A stretch of 64,000 nucleotides of DNA from Rubrivivax gelatinosus (GTDB taxonomy: Bacteria; Pseudomonadota; Gammaproteobacteria; Burkholderiales; Burkholderiaceae_C), in the NCBI RefSeq assembly GCF_004340905.1, contig NZ_SLXD01000001.1:434001-498000 (forward strand), read 5' to 3'. The translations under genes and the position numbers were made by a program. Below the pieces are notes generated by a model. It had not been told where the DNA came from. It saw only the letters and a list, made by a program, of their open reading frames with translations, and made no database searches. This document shows positions 1 to 7,921 of the stretch, piece by piece. How positions within the stretch are numbered: the first letter of the stretch is position 1; each line of letters opens with the position of its first letter.

Positions 1-41
1 TGGCCGGCGGGCTGAGCGCGATTTGAGGCGCGACGGCTGAC

Positions 42-881
42 TCAGCTGCCGCCGCGTTCGGCCACCTCGGCGGCCAGGCACAGGTCGTCCCAGGCGCGCG
101 CCTTGTCGGGCAGGTTGCGCAGCAGGTAGGCCGGGTGATAGGTGACGACCAGCGGCACGCCCTGGTAGCGGTGCACGCGGCCGCGCAGCTTGCCGATCGG
201 CTCGCTGCTGCGCAGCAGCGCCTGCACCGCGAAACGGCCCATCGCGAGGATGATGCGCGGCTGCACCAGCTCGATCTGGCGCACCAGGAAGGGCTCGCAG
301 CGCTGCAGCTCCTCGGGTGCCGGGTTGCGGTTGCGCGGCGGGCGGCACTTCAGCGTGTTGGCGATGTAGACACGCTGCGCGGGCTCGCCTTCGGCCGCGC
401 GCGACAGCGCCAGCGCCCGCAGCATCGCGTCGAGCAGCTGCCCGGCCGGACCGACGAAGGGTTCGCCGCGCAGGTCCTCCTGCTCGCCCGGCGCCTCGCC
501 GACGATCATCCAGCGAGCCTGCGGGTGGCCGACGCCGAACACGGTCTGCGTGCGGCTCTGCGACAAGGCGCAGGCGGTGCAGCCGGCGACCGCCTCGCGC
601 AGCGGCTGCCAGTCCAGGCCCGAGACGGCGCCCAGGTCGACGGCGGCCGGCGGCGTGACGGCCGGCCGAGGCGGCGCGGCCGCCGCCGGGCCTGCGGTGG
701 GCCGCGGCTCGGGCCTCGGCGGCGCGGCGACGGGCAGCGACACCGGCGCCGCGGCCTCGACGGCGGGCGCTGGCGGCCCGGCGGCAGGTTCCGCGATCGG
801 CACTTCGGCCTCGCCGGCCGGCGGCTGCCACAGCCGCAAGCCCATCGCCCGCAGCATCGCGGCCTGGCGCTCAGACCACAT
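42..881 (-). CDS. Family 4 uracil-DNA glycosylase with Pro/Ala-rich N-terminal extension
   Basis: It removes uracil from DNA in base-excision repair. The catalytic domain spans about residues 90-275 of 279. Four cysteines (C101, C104, C179, C195) have the spacing of the 4Fe-4S ligands of family 4 and 5 enzymes. The motif GEAPGEQE lies at 128-135 and TYHPAYLLR at 248-256. Residues 20-85 are a low-complexity Pro/Ala linker. Before it sits a short peptide with the pattern L-x-x-M-G-L-x-x-W (L10 to W18), which recalls the N terminus of DNA polymerase III psi. The ATG start is at 881 and the 5' end overlaps rimI by 11 bases, so it is probably co-transcribed with tsaB and rimI. The enzyme family is secure; the role of the N-terminal peptide is inference. 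Confidence 0.9.
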   Translation of the reverse strand: MWSERQAAMLRAMGLRLWQPPAGEAEVPIAEPAAGPPAPAVEAAAPVSLPVAAPPRPEPRPTAGPAAAAPPRPAVTPPAAVDLGAVSGLDWQPLREAVAGCTACALSQSRTQTVFGVGHPQARWMIVGEAPGEQEDLRGEPFVGPAGQLLDAMLRALALSRAAEGEPAQRVYIANTLKCRPPRNRNPAPEELQRCEPFLVRQIELVQPRIILAMGRFAVQALLRSSEPIGKLRGRVHRYQGVPLVVTYHPAYLLRNLPDKARAWDDLCLAAEVAERGGS

Positions 882-1341
882 CGCCGGCCTCCTGCGGCAC
901 GCGCCGGTTCATCACCATCGCGTCTTCACGCCCCTGGGCCGCCGGGTAGTAGCCACGCCGGCGCCCGACGGGCTGGAAGCCGCGGCGCAGGTAGACCGAG
1001 ATCGCACGTTCGTTGCCGGCACGCACTTCCAGCCAGACGATCGGCAGGACCAGCGTGCGGCAGCGCGCGTCCAGCTCGTCCAGCAAGCGCCGGCCCCAGC
1101 CGTGGCGCTGCAGCGGCGGCGCGACGGTGATGTTCAGCAGGTGCATCTCGTCGACGCCGACCATCGCGATGTAGTAGCCGACGAGCACGCCGGCGTCCAC
1201 CAGCACCCAGGCCTCGTAGCCCGCGGCCAGCGAGTCGACGAAGTTGCCGCGGGTCCACGGGAACTCGTAGGCCGTGGCCTCGACGGCGACGACGGCGTCG
1301 ACGTCGGCCAGCGTCATCGCGCGCAACAGCGGCAGGCTCAC
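871..1341 (-). CDS. rimI: Ribosomal protein S18-alanine N-acetyltransferase RimI (GNAT family)
   Basis: It acetylates the N-terminal alanine of ribosomal protein S18 using acetyl-CoA. The 156-residue protein is a single GNAT domain. The acetyl-CoA pyrophosphate-binding segment is LQRHGWGRRLLDEL, and the C terminus keeps the RimI signature with GNERAISVYLRRGF and YYPAAQGREDA. It starts with GTG, and that start overlaps the tsaB stop (GTGA, 4 bases), which implies translational coupling. The neighbours tsaB and a family 4 UDG match the usual Burkholderiales order. Acetylation of other proteins is possible, as for any RimI homologue. Confidence 0.92.
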   Translation of the reverse strand: MSLPLLRAMTLADVDAVVAVEATAYEFPWTRGNFVDSLAAGYEAWVLVDAGVLVGYYIAMVGVDEMHLLNITVAPPLQRHGWGRRLLDELDARCRTLVLPIVWLEVRAGNERAISVYLRRGFQPVGRRRGYYPAAQGREDAMVMNRRVPQEAGDVV

Positions 1342-2123
1342 CGCGGCGCCTCCGCGGCGTCCTTGGCGGCACGCAGGGCCTCGCGTTCACGGGTCGTCAG
1401 CGCGACCTTGTCGCGCAGATACAGCGGCAGCGCCTGCGCCGCGTCGACGCCCGCGCCAGCGGCCCAGGCGGCACGGGCCAGGCGCAGCAGCGCCGCCGGA
1501 CGGTCGTGTTCGGTGGCCACGCAGGGGCGTCCCGGCGCCAGGCCCAGGCGTTCGCCGAAGGCGGTGACGGCGCTGCCGGCCACCACGCCGGTGCTGCCGG
1601 CGGCCATCACGGCGAACGCCTCCAGCGTGTACAGCGCCGGCGCGACGACTTCGTGCCAGCACCCGTCGGCCCAGCGCCAGCGCGCGGCGTAGACCTCGTC
1701 CATGCGCGCGTCCATCGCGACGTCGACCTCGAAGCCGGCGGCGTTGGGCGCGAGCTGGGCGCGCGCGTCCTCGGCGACGATCAGCAGGCTGTCGACCGGC
1801 AGCACCGGGCAGCCGATGCCGAACGCCAGGCCCTGGGCGACGGCGCAGCTGGTGCGCAGCCCGGTGAAGGCGCCCGGGCCGCGGCCGAAGGCGACGGCGT
1901 CCAGCTCGGCCAGGGCCAGGCCGGCACGCTCGAGCAGCGCCTGCACCGTGGGCAGCAGCGCCGCGGACGCGAGCGCGCCGCCGGCCTCGTCGGCGGTCCA
2001 GGCGCCGTGCGGCGCGGCGAGCGCGACGGCCATGCGTTCGGTGGAGGTGTCGAAGGCGAGCAGACGCGCCGTCTCGGGGCTCGCCGCGGCCACGGTGCCG
2101 GGCGGGGGGGACGGATCGGGCAT
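1338..2123 (-). CDS. tsaB: tRNA threonylcarbamoyladenosine (t6A) biosynthesis protein TsaB
   Basis: TsaB is the ASKHA-fold scaffold that dimerises with TsaD and works with TsaE to install t6A at position 37 of ANN-decoding tRNAs. The 261-residue protein begins with the phosphate-binding strand LLAFDTSTERMAVAL and has the conserved block GRGPGAFTGLRTSCAVAQGL, typical of TsaB and lacking the metal-binding histidines of TsaD. The start is ATG at 2123. It is the first gene of the tsaB-rimI-UDG operon and diverges from dacB across only 31 bases. The other t6A gene in this window, the Sua5-type tsaC, is at 6939-7913. Confidence 0.93.
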   Translation of the reverse strand: MPDPSPPPGTVAAASPETARLLAFDTSTERMAVALAAPHGAWTADEAGGALASAALLPTVQALLERAGLALAELDAVAFGRGPGAFTGLRTSCAVAQGLAFGIGCPVLPVDSLLIVAEDARAQLAPNAAGFEVDVAMDARMDEVYAARWRWADGCWHEVVAPALYTLEAFAVMAAGSTGVVAGSAVTAFGERLGLAPGRPCVATEHDRPAALLRLARAAWAAGAGVDAAQALPLYLRDKVALTTREREALRAAKDAAEAPR

Positions 2124-2154
2124 CGGGCGAGTTTAGCCGTGCGATCATCGCCCG

Positions 2155-3576
2155 ATGACCCTGCCGCGTGCCCTCGCCTGCACGGCGCTCGTGATCGCCG
2201 CGCTGGGCGCGCGTGCGCAGGCGCTGCCCGCCGAAGCCCGCGCCGCGCTGGAACGCGCCGGCGTGCCGGCCTCGGCGCTGGCCGTCGTCGTGCGCGAGCT
2301 GCCGTCGGGCGGCACGCGCCTGGCCTGGCAGCCCGAGCTGCCGCTGAACCCGGCTTCGGTGACCAAGCTGGTGACGACGCTGGCGGCGCTGGAACGCCTG
2401 GGCACCGGCTGGACCTGGACCACGCCGGTGTGGCTGCAGGGCGAGATCCGCGACGGCGTGCTCGAGGGTTCGCTCGTGCTCCAGGGCCGGGGCGACCCGC
2501 AGCTGAGCGCCGAGCGGCTGCGCGCGGCGCTGCGCCGCGTGCGCCAGATGGGCGTGCAGGAGATCCGCGGCGACATCGTGATCGACGGCTCGGCCTTCGT
2601 CGCCGCCGAAACGGCGCCGGGCGACTTCGACGGCGAGGCCACCCGGCCCTACAACGTGCAGCCGGCCGCGCTGATGGCGAGCTTTCGCAGCGTCGGCTAC
2701 ACCTTCGTGCCCGACCCGGCGGCGGGCGTCGCACGCGTGCTCGCCGACCCGCCGCTGGCGCGCACCGCGGTGCAGCCGACGGTGCCGCTGGGCGCCGGCC
2801 CCTGCAGCGACTGGCGCACGACGCTGGGCGCGAGTTTCGGCCCGGCGGTGCGTTTTGGCGGCCGTTATCCGGCCGCCTGCGGCGAACTCGCCTGGTACGT
2901 CGCCGACCCCGACCCGGCGAGCTACGACACGCGCCTGCTCGAGGCGCTGTGGGCCGAGGCCGGCGGCCGCCTCGGCGGGCGCGCCCGCGCCGGCCTCGCG
3001 CCGCGCGACCTGGCGCCCAGCTTCGAGCTGCGCTCGCCGCCGCTGGCCGATCTGCTGCGCGACATGAACAAGCTCAGCCAGAACACGATGGCCGAGCAGA
3101 TCACGCGCACGCTGGCACTGCAGCGCCGCCCCGACCTGGCGGCCGACGCCGCCGGCGCGCGCGCCGCCCTCGCCGAATGGCTGGACCAGGCGCTCGGCCC
3201 GCTGCCGCCCGGCACCGTGATCGACAACGGCTCGGGGCTGTCGCGCACGACGAGGCTCAGCGCCGGGCTGCTGGCGCGCCTGCTGGAACGTGGTTTCGCC
3301 AGCCCGGCGATGCCCGAGTTCGTCGCCTCGCTGCCGGTGGCCGGCATCGACGGCACGATGCGCCGCGCCCGGGCGCTGACGCCGGGCCGCGCGCACCTGA
3401 AGACCGGCTCGCTGCGCGACGTCGCGGCACTCGCCGGCTACGTGTTCTCCGACAGCGGGCGACGCTACGCCTTCGTCGCGCTGCTGCAGCACCCGAACGC
3501 GGCCGCCGCCCGCCCGGCTTTCGAGGCGCTGCTGCAATGGACCGCCCGCGACGCCCCTCCCCTCGCCACGCCATGA
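2155..3576 (+). CDS. dacB: D-alanyl-D-alanine carboxypeptidase/endopeptidase (PBP4, DacB)
   Basis: This periplasmic class C penicillin-binding protein trims or cuts peptidoglycan cross-links. A signal peptide covers about residues 1-23. The serine motif SVTK has nucleophile S68 and K71; the second motif is SQN (in KLSQNTMAEQ), and the third is KTG (in HLKTGSLRD). The length of 473 residues suits the family, which carries an inserted domain between motifs one and two. The stop codon overlaps the start of the SemiSWEET gene (ATGA). The promoter must lie in the 31 bases shared with tsaB or inside tsaB. Confidence 0.93.
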   Translation: MTLPRALACTALVIAALGARAQALPAEARAALERAGVPASALAVVVRELPSGGTRLAWQPELPLNPASVTKLVTTLAALERLGTGWTWTTPVWLQGEIRDGVLEGSLVLQGRGDPQLSAERLRAALRRVRQMGVQEIRGDIVIDGSAFVAAETAPGDFDGEATRPYNVQPAALMASFRSVGYTFVPDPAAGVARVLADPPLARTAVQPTVPLGAGPCSDWRTTLGASFGPAVRFGGRYPAACGELAWYVADPDPASYDTRLLEALWAEAGGRLGGRARAGLAPRDLAPSFELRSPPLADLLRDMNKLSQNTMAEQITRTLALQRRPDLAADAAGARAALAEWLDQALGPLPPGTVIDNGSGLSRTTRLSAGLLARLLERGFASPAMPEFVASLPVAGIDGTMRRARALTPGRAHLKTGSLRDVAALAGYVFSDSGRRYAFVALLQHPNAAAARPAFEALLQWTARDAPPLATP

Positions 3577-3854
3577 CGCTCACCGACACGATCGGCTACC
3601 TGGCCGCGACGCTGACGACCGCGGCCTTCGTGCCGCAGGCGCTGCTGACGCTGCGCACACGCGACGTCAGTGGCATCTCGCTGGGCATGTACGCGGTGTT
3701 CACCGCCGGCGTCGCGATGTGGCTGGCCTACGGCATCGCCATCGGCGAGTGGCCGATCATCGCGGCCAACACCGCGACGCTGGCGCTGGCCGCGACCATC
3801 CTCGGCCTGAAGGTGTCGATCGAACGGCAGCGACGGCGCGACGACGGGGCCTGA
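3573..3854 (+). CDS. SemiSWEET-family sugar transporter (PQ-loop)
   Basis: This is a 93-residue membrane protein with three predicted helices (about 6-25, 35-55 and 60-80), the length and layout of bacterial SemiSWEETs, which dimerise to form a small-sugar uniporter. The PQ motif is in FVPQALLTLRTRDVSGISL, followed by the family's W and N positions (MWLAYG, AANT). The start ATG overlaps the dacB stop by 4 bases, so it should be translated from the dacB message. Family assignment is firm, but the substrate cannot be read from sequence. Confidence 0.9.
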   Translation: MTLTDTIGYLAATLTTAAFVPQALLTLRTRDVSGISLGMYAVFTAGVAMWLAYGIAIGEWPIIAANTATLALAATILGLKVSIERQRRRDDGA

Positions 3855-3860
3855 AACGGC

Positions 3861-3889
3861 GAGGCCCGCGCGGCTTGCCGGCGGGCCTC
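3861..3889. terminator. Hairpin between convergent SemiSWEET and ompW genes
   Basis: A perfect 9-base inverted repeat, GAGGCCCGC at 3861-3869 and GCGGGCCTC at 3881-3889, has an 11-base loop and starts 6 bases after the SemiSWEET stop. It lies between two converging genes and could end transcription from either side. No T run follows it on either strand, so a bidirectional terminator is likely but not proven. Confidence 0.6.
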
Positions 3890-3926
3890 GTGCGGCGGGA
3901 GCGCGGCGCGCCCCCGGCAGCAGGCG

Positions 3927-4571
3927 TCAGAAGCTGTAGCTGACGCCGCCGGTGAAGACCACCGGGCGGTAGTCCACCGTGGTCTTGATGACCGCCGCGC
4001 CTTCGCCGACCAGTTCGCTCTTGACCTTCAGCACCGCGACGCTGGCGAACAGGCCCCAGGTCTTGTCGAGCTTGTAGGAGAAGCCGGCTTCGGCCGTCGG
4101 CCCCCACGAGTCCTCCATGTGGATCTTCCAGCCGTAGGGCGACTTGCGCTTGGAGAAGTGCGTGTAGTTGATGCCCAGGCCGACGTAGGGGCGGAACTTG
4201 TCGCTCGGCTGGCCGAAGTGGTAGTTGAACAGCAGCGTCGGCGCCACCGAACGCGCCTCGACCACCTTGCCCAGGTAGTCCACGGAACCGTCGGCGTAGC
4301 CCTCGATCTTCGGCGGGATGCCGAGCACGAGTTCGATGCCGATGTTCGGCGACACCATGCGTTCGTAGATGAAGACCGCCGTGGTCGCATCGGTGGTGTT
4401 GGCATCGGCGCCGGCAGGCACACCCAGGCCGGACACGCCGTTGGTCTGGGCGTGGGTGTCGTAGCGCGTGATGCCGGCCTTGAACACGTTGACCGGGTAG
4501 TCCTGCGCCTGGGCCAGGCCGGCGCCGGCGGCCAGCGCCATCACCGCCAGCGCGCGAATCGTCTGCTTCAT
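3927..4571 (-). CDS. OmpW-family outer membrane protein
   Basis: This is a 214-residue small beta-barrel of the OmpW family, which forms a hydrophobic channel in the outer membrane. A signal peptide ends near AQAQ (residues 20-23), followed by DYPVNVFKAGITRYDTHAQ. Later segments include GIELVLGIPPKIE and YVGLGINYTHF, typical of the family, and the protein ends in aromatic Phe (VSYSF), as expected for BAM-recognised barrels. The ATG at 4571 is chosen because AAGGAA precedes it at good spacing and a signal peptide begins there. It follows the GDSL lipoprotein gene by 34 bases and is probably in the same transcript. Confidence 0.88.
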   Translation of the reverse strand: MKQTIRALAVMALAAGAGLAQAQDYPVNVFKAGITRYDTHAQTNGVSGLGVPAGADANTTDATTAVFIYERMVSPNIGIELVLGIPPKIEGYADGSVDYLGKVVEARSVAPTLLFNYHFGQPSDKFRPYVGLGINYTHFSKRKSPYGWKIHMEDSWGPTAEAGFSYKLDKTWGLFASVAVLKVKSELVGEGAAVIKTTVDYRPVVFTGGVSYSF

Positions 4572-4605
4572 GTCGTGATTCCTTGTCTTGGCGTTCGCGC
4601 CGTCG

Positions 4606-5808
4606 TCATTCGGCGGCGATCCAGCCGAACTTGCGCAGTTCGGCCAGGATCTGCGTGGCGTAGTAGGCGTGGCCGCCGGTGGTCGGGTGCACGCCATCCG
4701 CGAAGAACCAGGTCGACGGGTCGGCACCGTCGGTCAGGCCGTTGTAGGGCATGCCGGTGGTCGCGTTGCAGAACAGCGAGGAGCCACCGGTCTCGGCGCC
4801 GGTGATGAGGTCCATCTTCGTCGCCGAGCACGCCGGCGTCGTGATGTTCGTGAAGCCGTAGGTCGCCGGAGCGGCATTGACGGCCGCGCCGATGGCGGCC
4901 ATGTCGATGATCTGCACCGGCTCGCCTTCCAGCCCTTCGTTGAGCCACAGGTTGAAGGTCTCGGTCAGCGTCTTCAGCACGCCCTGGATGCTGGCCGGGT
5001 AGGCCTGGAACTGCGGCGTCAGCGCCGAGTTCGGCAGGTTGCCGACGGCGACGTACTTGCCGCCGTTGGCCAGGATCTTGTCCTTGACGTAGCCGGCAAG
5101 TTCGAAGGCGGCTTCCTTCATGCCCTCCTGCGCCGCGCTCTGCGCGTCGTAGAGCAGCTTGTTGCCGCGATCGGCGCTGATCTCGCCCATGGCGACCTGG
5201 GTCTGGATCGCGGTCGCCGTGGCGACGAAGGCCTGCAGCTGGACGAAGGCGTCGTTGTTGCCGGCCCAGACGATGATCAGGTCGCTGTCCTTGAAGCTGC
5301 CGAAGCGCTCGAGATGGCGGTCGATCTGCGTGACCACCGGCACCGTCAGCGCGCCGTCCTCGTGGCCGATGCCCTCGGCGTCGGTGACGCGCGAGCCGCC
5401 CTGGCCGTAGGCCGTGCAGGTGCCGGCCAGCGCCGCGCTCTGCAGCGCCGCCGGGCAGGCCACCGACGTGCCGGCGAAGCCCATGTCGGCGGGCGTGATC
5501 GTGATGCCCAGCGTCGCGGCGACACGTTCGACCCAGATGAGGTCGCCGCTGGCCGAGTCGTTGTTGGTCGTGAACTTGCCGCCGAGGTACGGCGCCGAGC
5601 CGTCGCCGGCCAGCGAGGTCGCCGGCGAGTAGGTGCCGACGTCGCTCAGGCTGTCGCCGAAGCTCACCACGGCGCTGAACGTGCCGACCGTGGTCGGGGC
5701 ACCGGAAGGGCCGTCGCTGCCCGGATCGGGATTGCCGCCGCCGCCGCACGCCGCCAGCAACGCCGCGCTGATGGCGGCCGCGAGCACGCCCCTGCGCATC
5801 TTCATCAT
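4606..5808 (-). CDS. GDSL/SGNH-family lipoprotein esterase (first of two)
   Basis: This is a 400-residue secreted lipoprotein of the SGNH hydrolase fold, expected to cleave acyl esters at the cell surface or in the periplasm. The lipobox is LLAAC with lipidated C21, followed by a Gly/Ser/Pro tether. Block I is SFGDSLSD with nucleophile S53; block III is WAGNND (N184 to D186); block V is DGVHP with D371 and H374. There is no autotransporter barrel. A 12-base palindrome 37 bases upstream may be its operator, and ompW follows. Two ATGs (5808, 5805) are equally possible. The substrate is unknown. Confidence 0.85.
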   Translation of the reverse strand: MMKMRRGVLAAAISAALLAACGGGGNPDPGSDGPSGAPTTVGTFSAVVSFGDSLSDVGTYSPATSLAGDGSAPYLGGKFTTNNDSASGDLIWVERVAATLGITITPADMGFAGTSVACPAALQSAALAGTCTAYGQGGSRVTDAEGIGHEDGALTVPVVTQIDRHLERFGSFKDSDLIIVWAGNNDAFVQLQAFVATATAIQTQVAMGEISADRGNKLLYDAQSAAQEGMKEAAFELAGYVKDKILANGGKYVAVGNLPNSALTPQFQAYPASIQGVLKTLTETFNLWLNEGLEGEPVQIIDMAAIGAAVNAAPATYGFTNITTPACSATKMDLITGAETGGSSLFCNATTGMPYNGLTDGADPSTWFFADGVHPTTGGHAYYATQILAELRKFGWIAAE

Positions 5809-5844
5809 GTCTGCCCCGCTTTCTTCCTGTATTCGAACGCCGTG

Positions 5845-5856
5845 ACGAACGTTCGT
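5845..5856. promoter_or_regulatory. 12-base perfect palindrome upstream of GDSL esterase gene (possible operator)
   Basis: ACGAACGTTCGT is its own reverse complement and sits 37-48 bases upstream of the esterase start at 5808. Sequences of this kind are typical of TetR-family operators. No TetR gene lies nearby, so the regulator is unknown. The position suits repression of the esterase-ompW transcript. Confidence 0.45.
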
Positions 5857-5884
5857 TCTAATTTGGCGAGGCGACTATAAGCGC

Positions 5885-5901
5885 CCAGGGGTCAACCCTG
5901 G
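5885..5901. terminator. Small hairpin downstream of second GDSL esterase gene
   Basis: CCAGGG (5885-5890) and CCCTGG (5896-5901) form a 6-base stem with a 5-base loop, 32 bases after the stop of the gene ending at 5933. It may end that transcript before the next esterase promoter. The stem is short and there is no clear T run. Confidence 0.35.
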
Positions 5902-5932
5902 TCAGCGGAAACCCGTGGCCGGCAGCGAGGCG

Positions 5933-6898
5933 TCAGAAGGGGTTGTCTTCGGCCCGCGCGATCGCCAGGCGGCCGATTTCATAGTGGGCGCGCGGGCTCA
6001 GGTGCCAGTCGTCGGCCCAGAGGTGGGTGTTGTTGCTGGCGTCCTCGATCAGCGTCTGGCTGTTGCAGTCCGGCAACTCGGCGGTGCTCAGACAGGCCGC
6101 CAGCTTCACGTTGTCGAGGTCGAAGCTGCCCGGCGACTTCTTCATCAGCTTGGTGCGCGTGTTCGACTGCACGAGGCCGATGTAGCGGCCGTCGATCAGG
6201 ATGTTGGTGCCGAGCGCCTCGTTGAAGGCGTCGACCAGCGCGGTGATCAGTTCGGCGCGGTCGATGTCGGTGTTGGCCGCCTTCTCGGTCAGCGCGTACG
6301 GCGACAGGCCCATGTCGGGCAGGTCCGACAGCAGCACCTTGCCGCCGAGATCGACGATGCGGTTGACCTGCTTGGCCAGCGCCTTGCCGCGTTCGGCGGC
6401 TTCGTCCTTCAGGTCGGTCGCGGTGCGCGTCGGGTACTGCTTGTACAGCGCCAGGATGTCGTTGGCGCCGAGCATCACGGTCGTCAGGTCATCGCTGCGG
6501 AAGCCGCCGGCGGCGACCTGGGCGTCGATCTGGGCCTCCAGGTCGGCGACGACCGCACCATCGGCAGCACGGAAGAACGCCTTCACGACCTCGTCGTCGG
6601 GGTTGCACTCCTCGAAGGCGAAGTCGTAGTGGGACGCCACGCGCTGCACCCAGATCGGGTTGGACTTGCAGGCGAAGGTCTCCACGTCGGTGGTCTCGTC
6701 GACCGTGACGTAGTTGATCGTCCAGCGCTTGCCGTCGGCGTCGAGCAGGCTGTTCTCGTCGCCGAAGGCGATGACCCGGCCGGGATCGAAGGCGTCGTAC
6801 TGCGAAGTGCCGCCGCCGCAGGCCGCGAGCGCCGCGGCGAGGGCGACGCCGCCGAGAACACGGCGCAGGGTTCGGCCGCGATTCAGGAAGAGGGACAT
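5933..6898 (-). CDS. GDSL/SGNH-family lipoprotein esterase (second, degenerate block I)
   Basis: This is a 321-residue paralogue of the neighbouring esterase. A signal peptide ends in the lipobox LAAC (C27). Block I is altered to FGDENSLLD, so the serine (S50) is shifted two residues relative to the usual GDS. Block III is MLGAND and block V is DDWHLSP, both intact. The ATG at 6898 gives a proper lipoprotein signal; the longer open frame upstream does not. It lies 40 bases downstream of tsaC on the same strand. Enzymatic activity is likely but less certain than for the neighbour because of the altered nucleophile elbow. Confidence 0.8.
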   Translation of the reverse strand: MSLFLNRGRTLRRVLGGVALAAALAACGGGTSQYDAFDPGRVIAFGDENSLLDADGKRWTINYVTVDETTDVETFACKSNPIWVQRVASHYDFAFEECNPDDEVVKAFFRAADGAVVADLEAQIDAQVAAGGFRSDDLTTVMLGANDILALYKQYPTRTATDLKDEAAERGKALAKQVNRIVDLGGKVLLSDLPDMGLSPYALTEKAANTDIDRAELITALVDAFNEALGTNILIDGRYIGLVQSNTRTKLMKKSPGSFDLDNVKLAACLSTAELPDCNSQTLIEDASNNTHLWADDWHLSPRAHYEIGRLAIARAEDNPF

Positions 6899-6938
6899 GT
6901 GGACTCCGGGAAACGGATTCAGCGCGCAAGGCGGTGGT

Positions 6939-7913
6939 TCAGGCGGCGGCAGCGCGGGTAAGGCGGTCGCGAACGCCGTCCCATTCGGGACCCGCAGGCG
7001 GCTGCTCGACCCAGACGACCGAGGCACCGGCGGCGTCGAAGCCGCGCAGCGCCGCGAAGAGCTCGTGCGCCGCGGCGGCGGGATCGGCCGGCATCGGCCG
7101 ATGGCGCACGCCGGAAACCGGCGACGGAACGACGCGGGAATATACCGCGACCCCCGGCGGCGCCGGTTTCGCGAGCATGCCCGTCAGTGACGCCGTGTCG
7201 AACAGGCGCACCCGCGCCGCCGGCGCGTAATGCGACTCCAGCGTGCCCGAGGCGCGCGGCGAGTCGGCATCGGGCGCGGCCAGCGGCGAACCGATGACCG
7301 CTTCGATCTCGCGCCGGTCCAGCGCGCCCGGGCGCAGCAGCGCGGGACGATCGCCCGAGCAGTCGACGATCGCCGACTCGATGCCCACCGGGCAGGCACC
7401 GCCGTCGACGATCAGCAGGCCGTCGCCGAACTCGCCCAGCACGTGCTGCGCGGTCGTCGGGCTGACGCGGCCGAAGCGGTTGGCGCTGGGCGCCGCGACG
7501 CCGGCCACGCCGAGCCGGGCGGCCTCGCGCAGCAGCGCCAGCGCCACCGGGTGCGAGGGCATGCGGATGCCGATCGTCGGCTGGCCGCCGGCGGCAGCTT
7601 CGCCGCGGCCTTCGCGCCGGCGCAGGATCAGCGTCAGCGGCCCGGGCCAGAAGCGCGCCATCAGCGCCTCGGCCACCGGGCCGGGGGCCTCGGCGAACTC
7701 GGCCACCGCCGCGGCGTCGGCCACGTGCACGATCAGCGGGTGGTCGTCGGGCCGACCCTTGACGGCGAAGACCGCCGCGGTGGCGATGTCGTGGTCGGCA
7801 CGGGCGCCCAGACCGTAGACGGTCTCGGTGGGGAAGGCGACCAGGCCGCGGTCGCGCAGGCGCTCGGCGGCGCTGGTGATGGCCGCGGGCCTGGTTCCGT
7901 CGAGGATCGGCAT
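6939..7913 (-). CDS. tsaC: L-threonylcarbamoyladenylate synthase, Sua5 type
   Basis: It makes threonylcarbamoyl-AMP from threonine, bicarbonate and ATP, the first step of t6A tRNA modification. At 324 residues it is the long Sua5 form. The YrdC domain (about 10-200) has PTETVYGLGA, KGRPDDHPLI and SANRFGRVSP; a linker with SGTLESHYAP leads to the C-terminal Sua5 domain (about 225-320). It starts at ATG 7913, 8 bases after the purK stop, so it is the last gene of the pur operon. Its partner tsaB is at 1338-2123. Confidence 0.93.
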   Translation of the reverse strand: MPILDGTRPAAITSAAERLRDRGLVAFPTETVYGLGARADHDIATAAVFAVKGRPDDHPLIVHVADAAAVAEFAEAPGPVAEALMARFWPGPLTLILRRREGRGEAAAGGQPTIGIRMPSHPVALALLREAARLGVAGVAAPSANRFGRVSPTTAQHVLGEFGDGLLIVDGGACPVGIESAIVDCSGDRPALLRPGALDRREIEAVIGSPLAAPDADSPRASGTLESHYAPAARVRLFDTASLTGMLAKPAPPGVAVYSRVVPSPVSGVRHRPMPADPAAAAHELFAALRGFDAAGASVVWVEQPPAGPEWDGVRDRLTRAAAA

Positions 7914-7921
7914 CGTCGTCC

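Noticed and set aside
1..41. Possible end of a rightward gene at the left edge (stop TGA at 24-26 or 38-40)
   Set aside because: Only 8 to 13 codons are visible, which is too little to support a feature.
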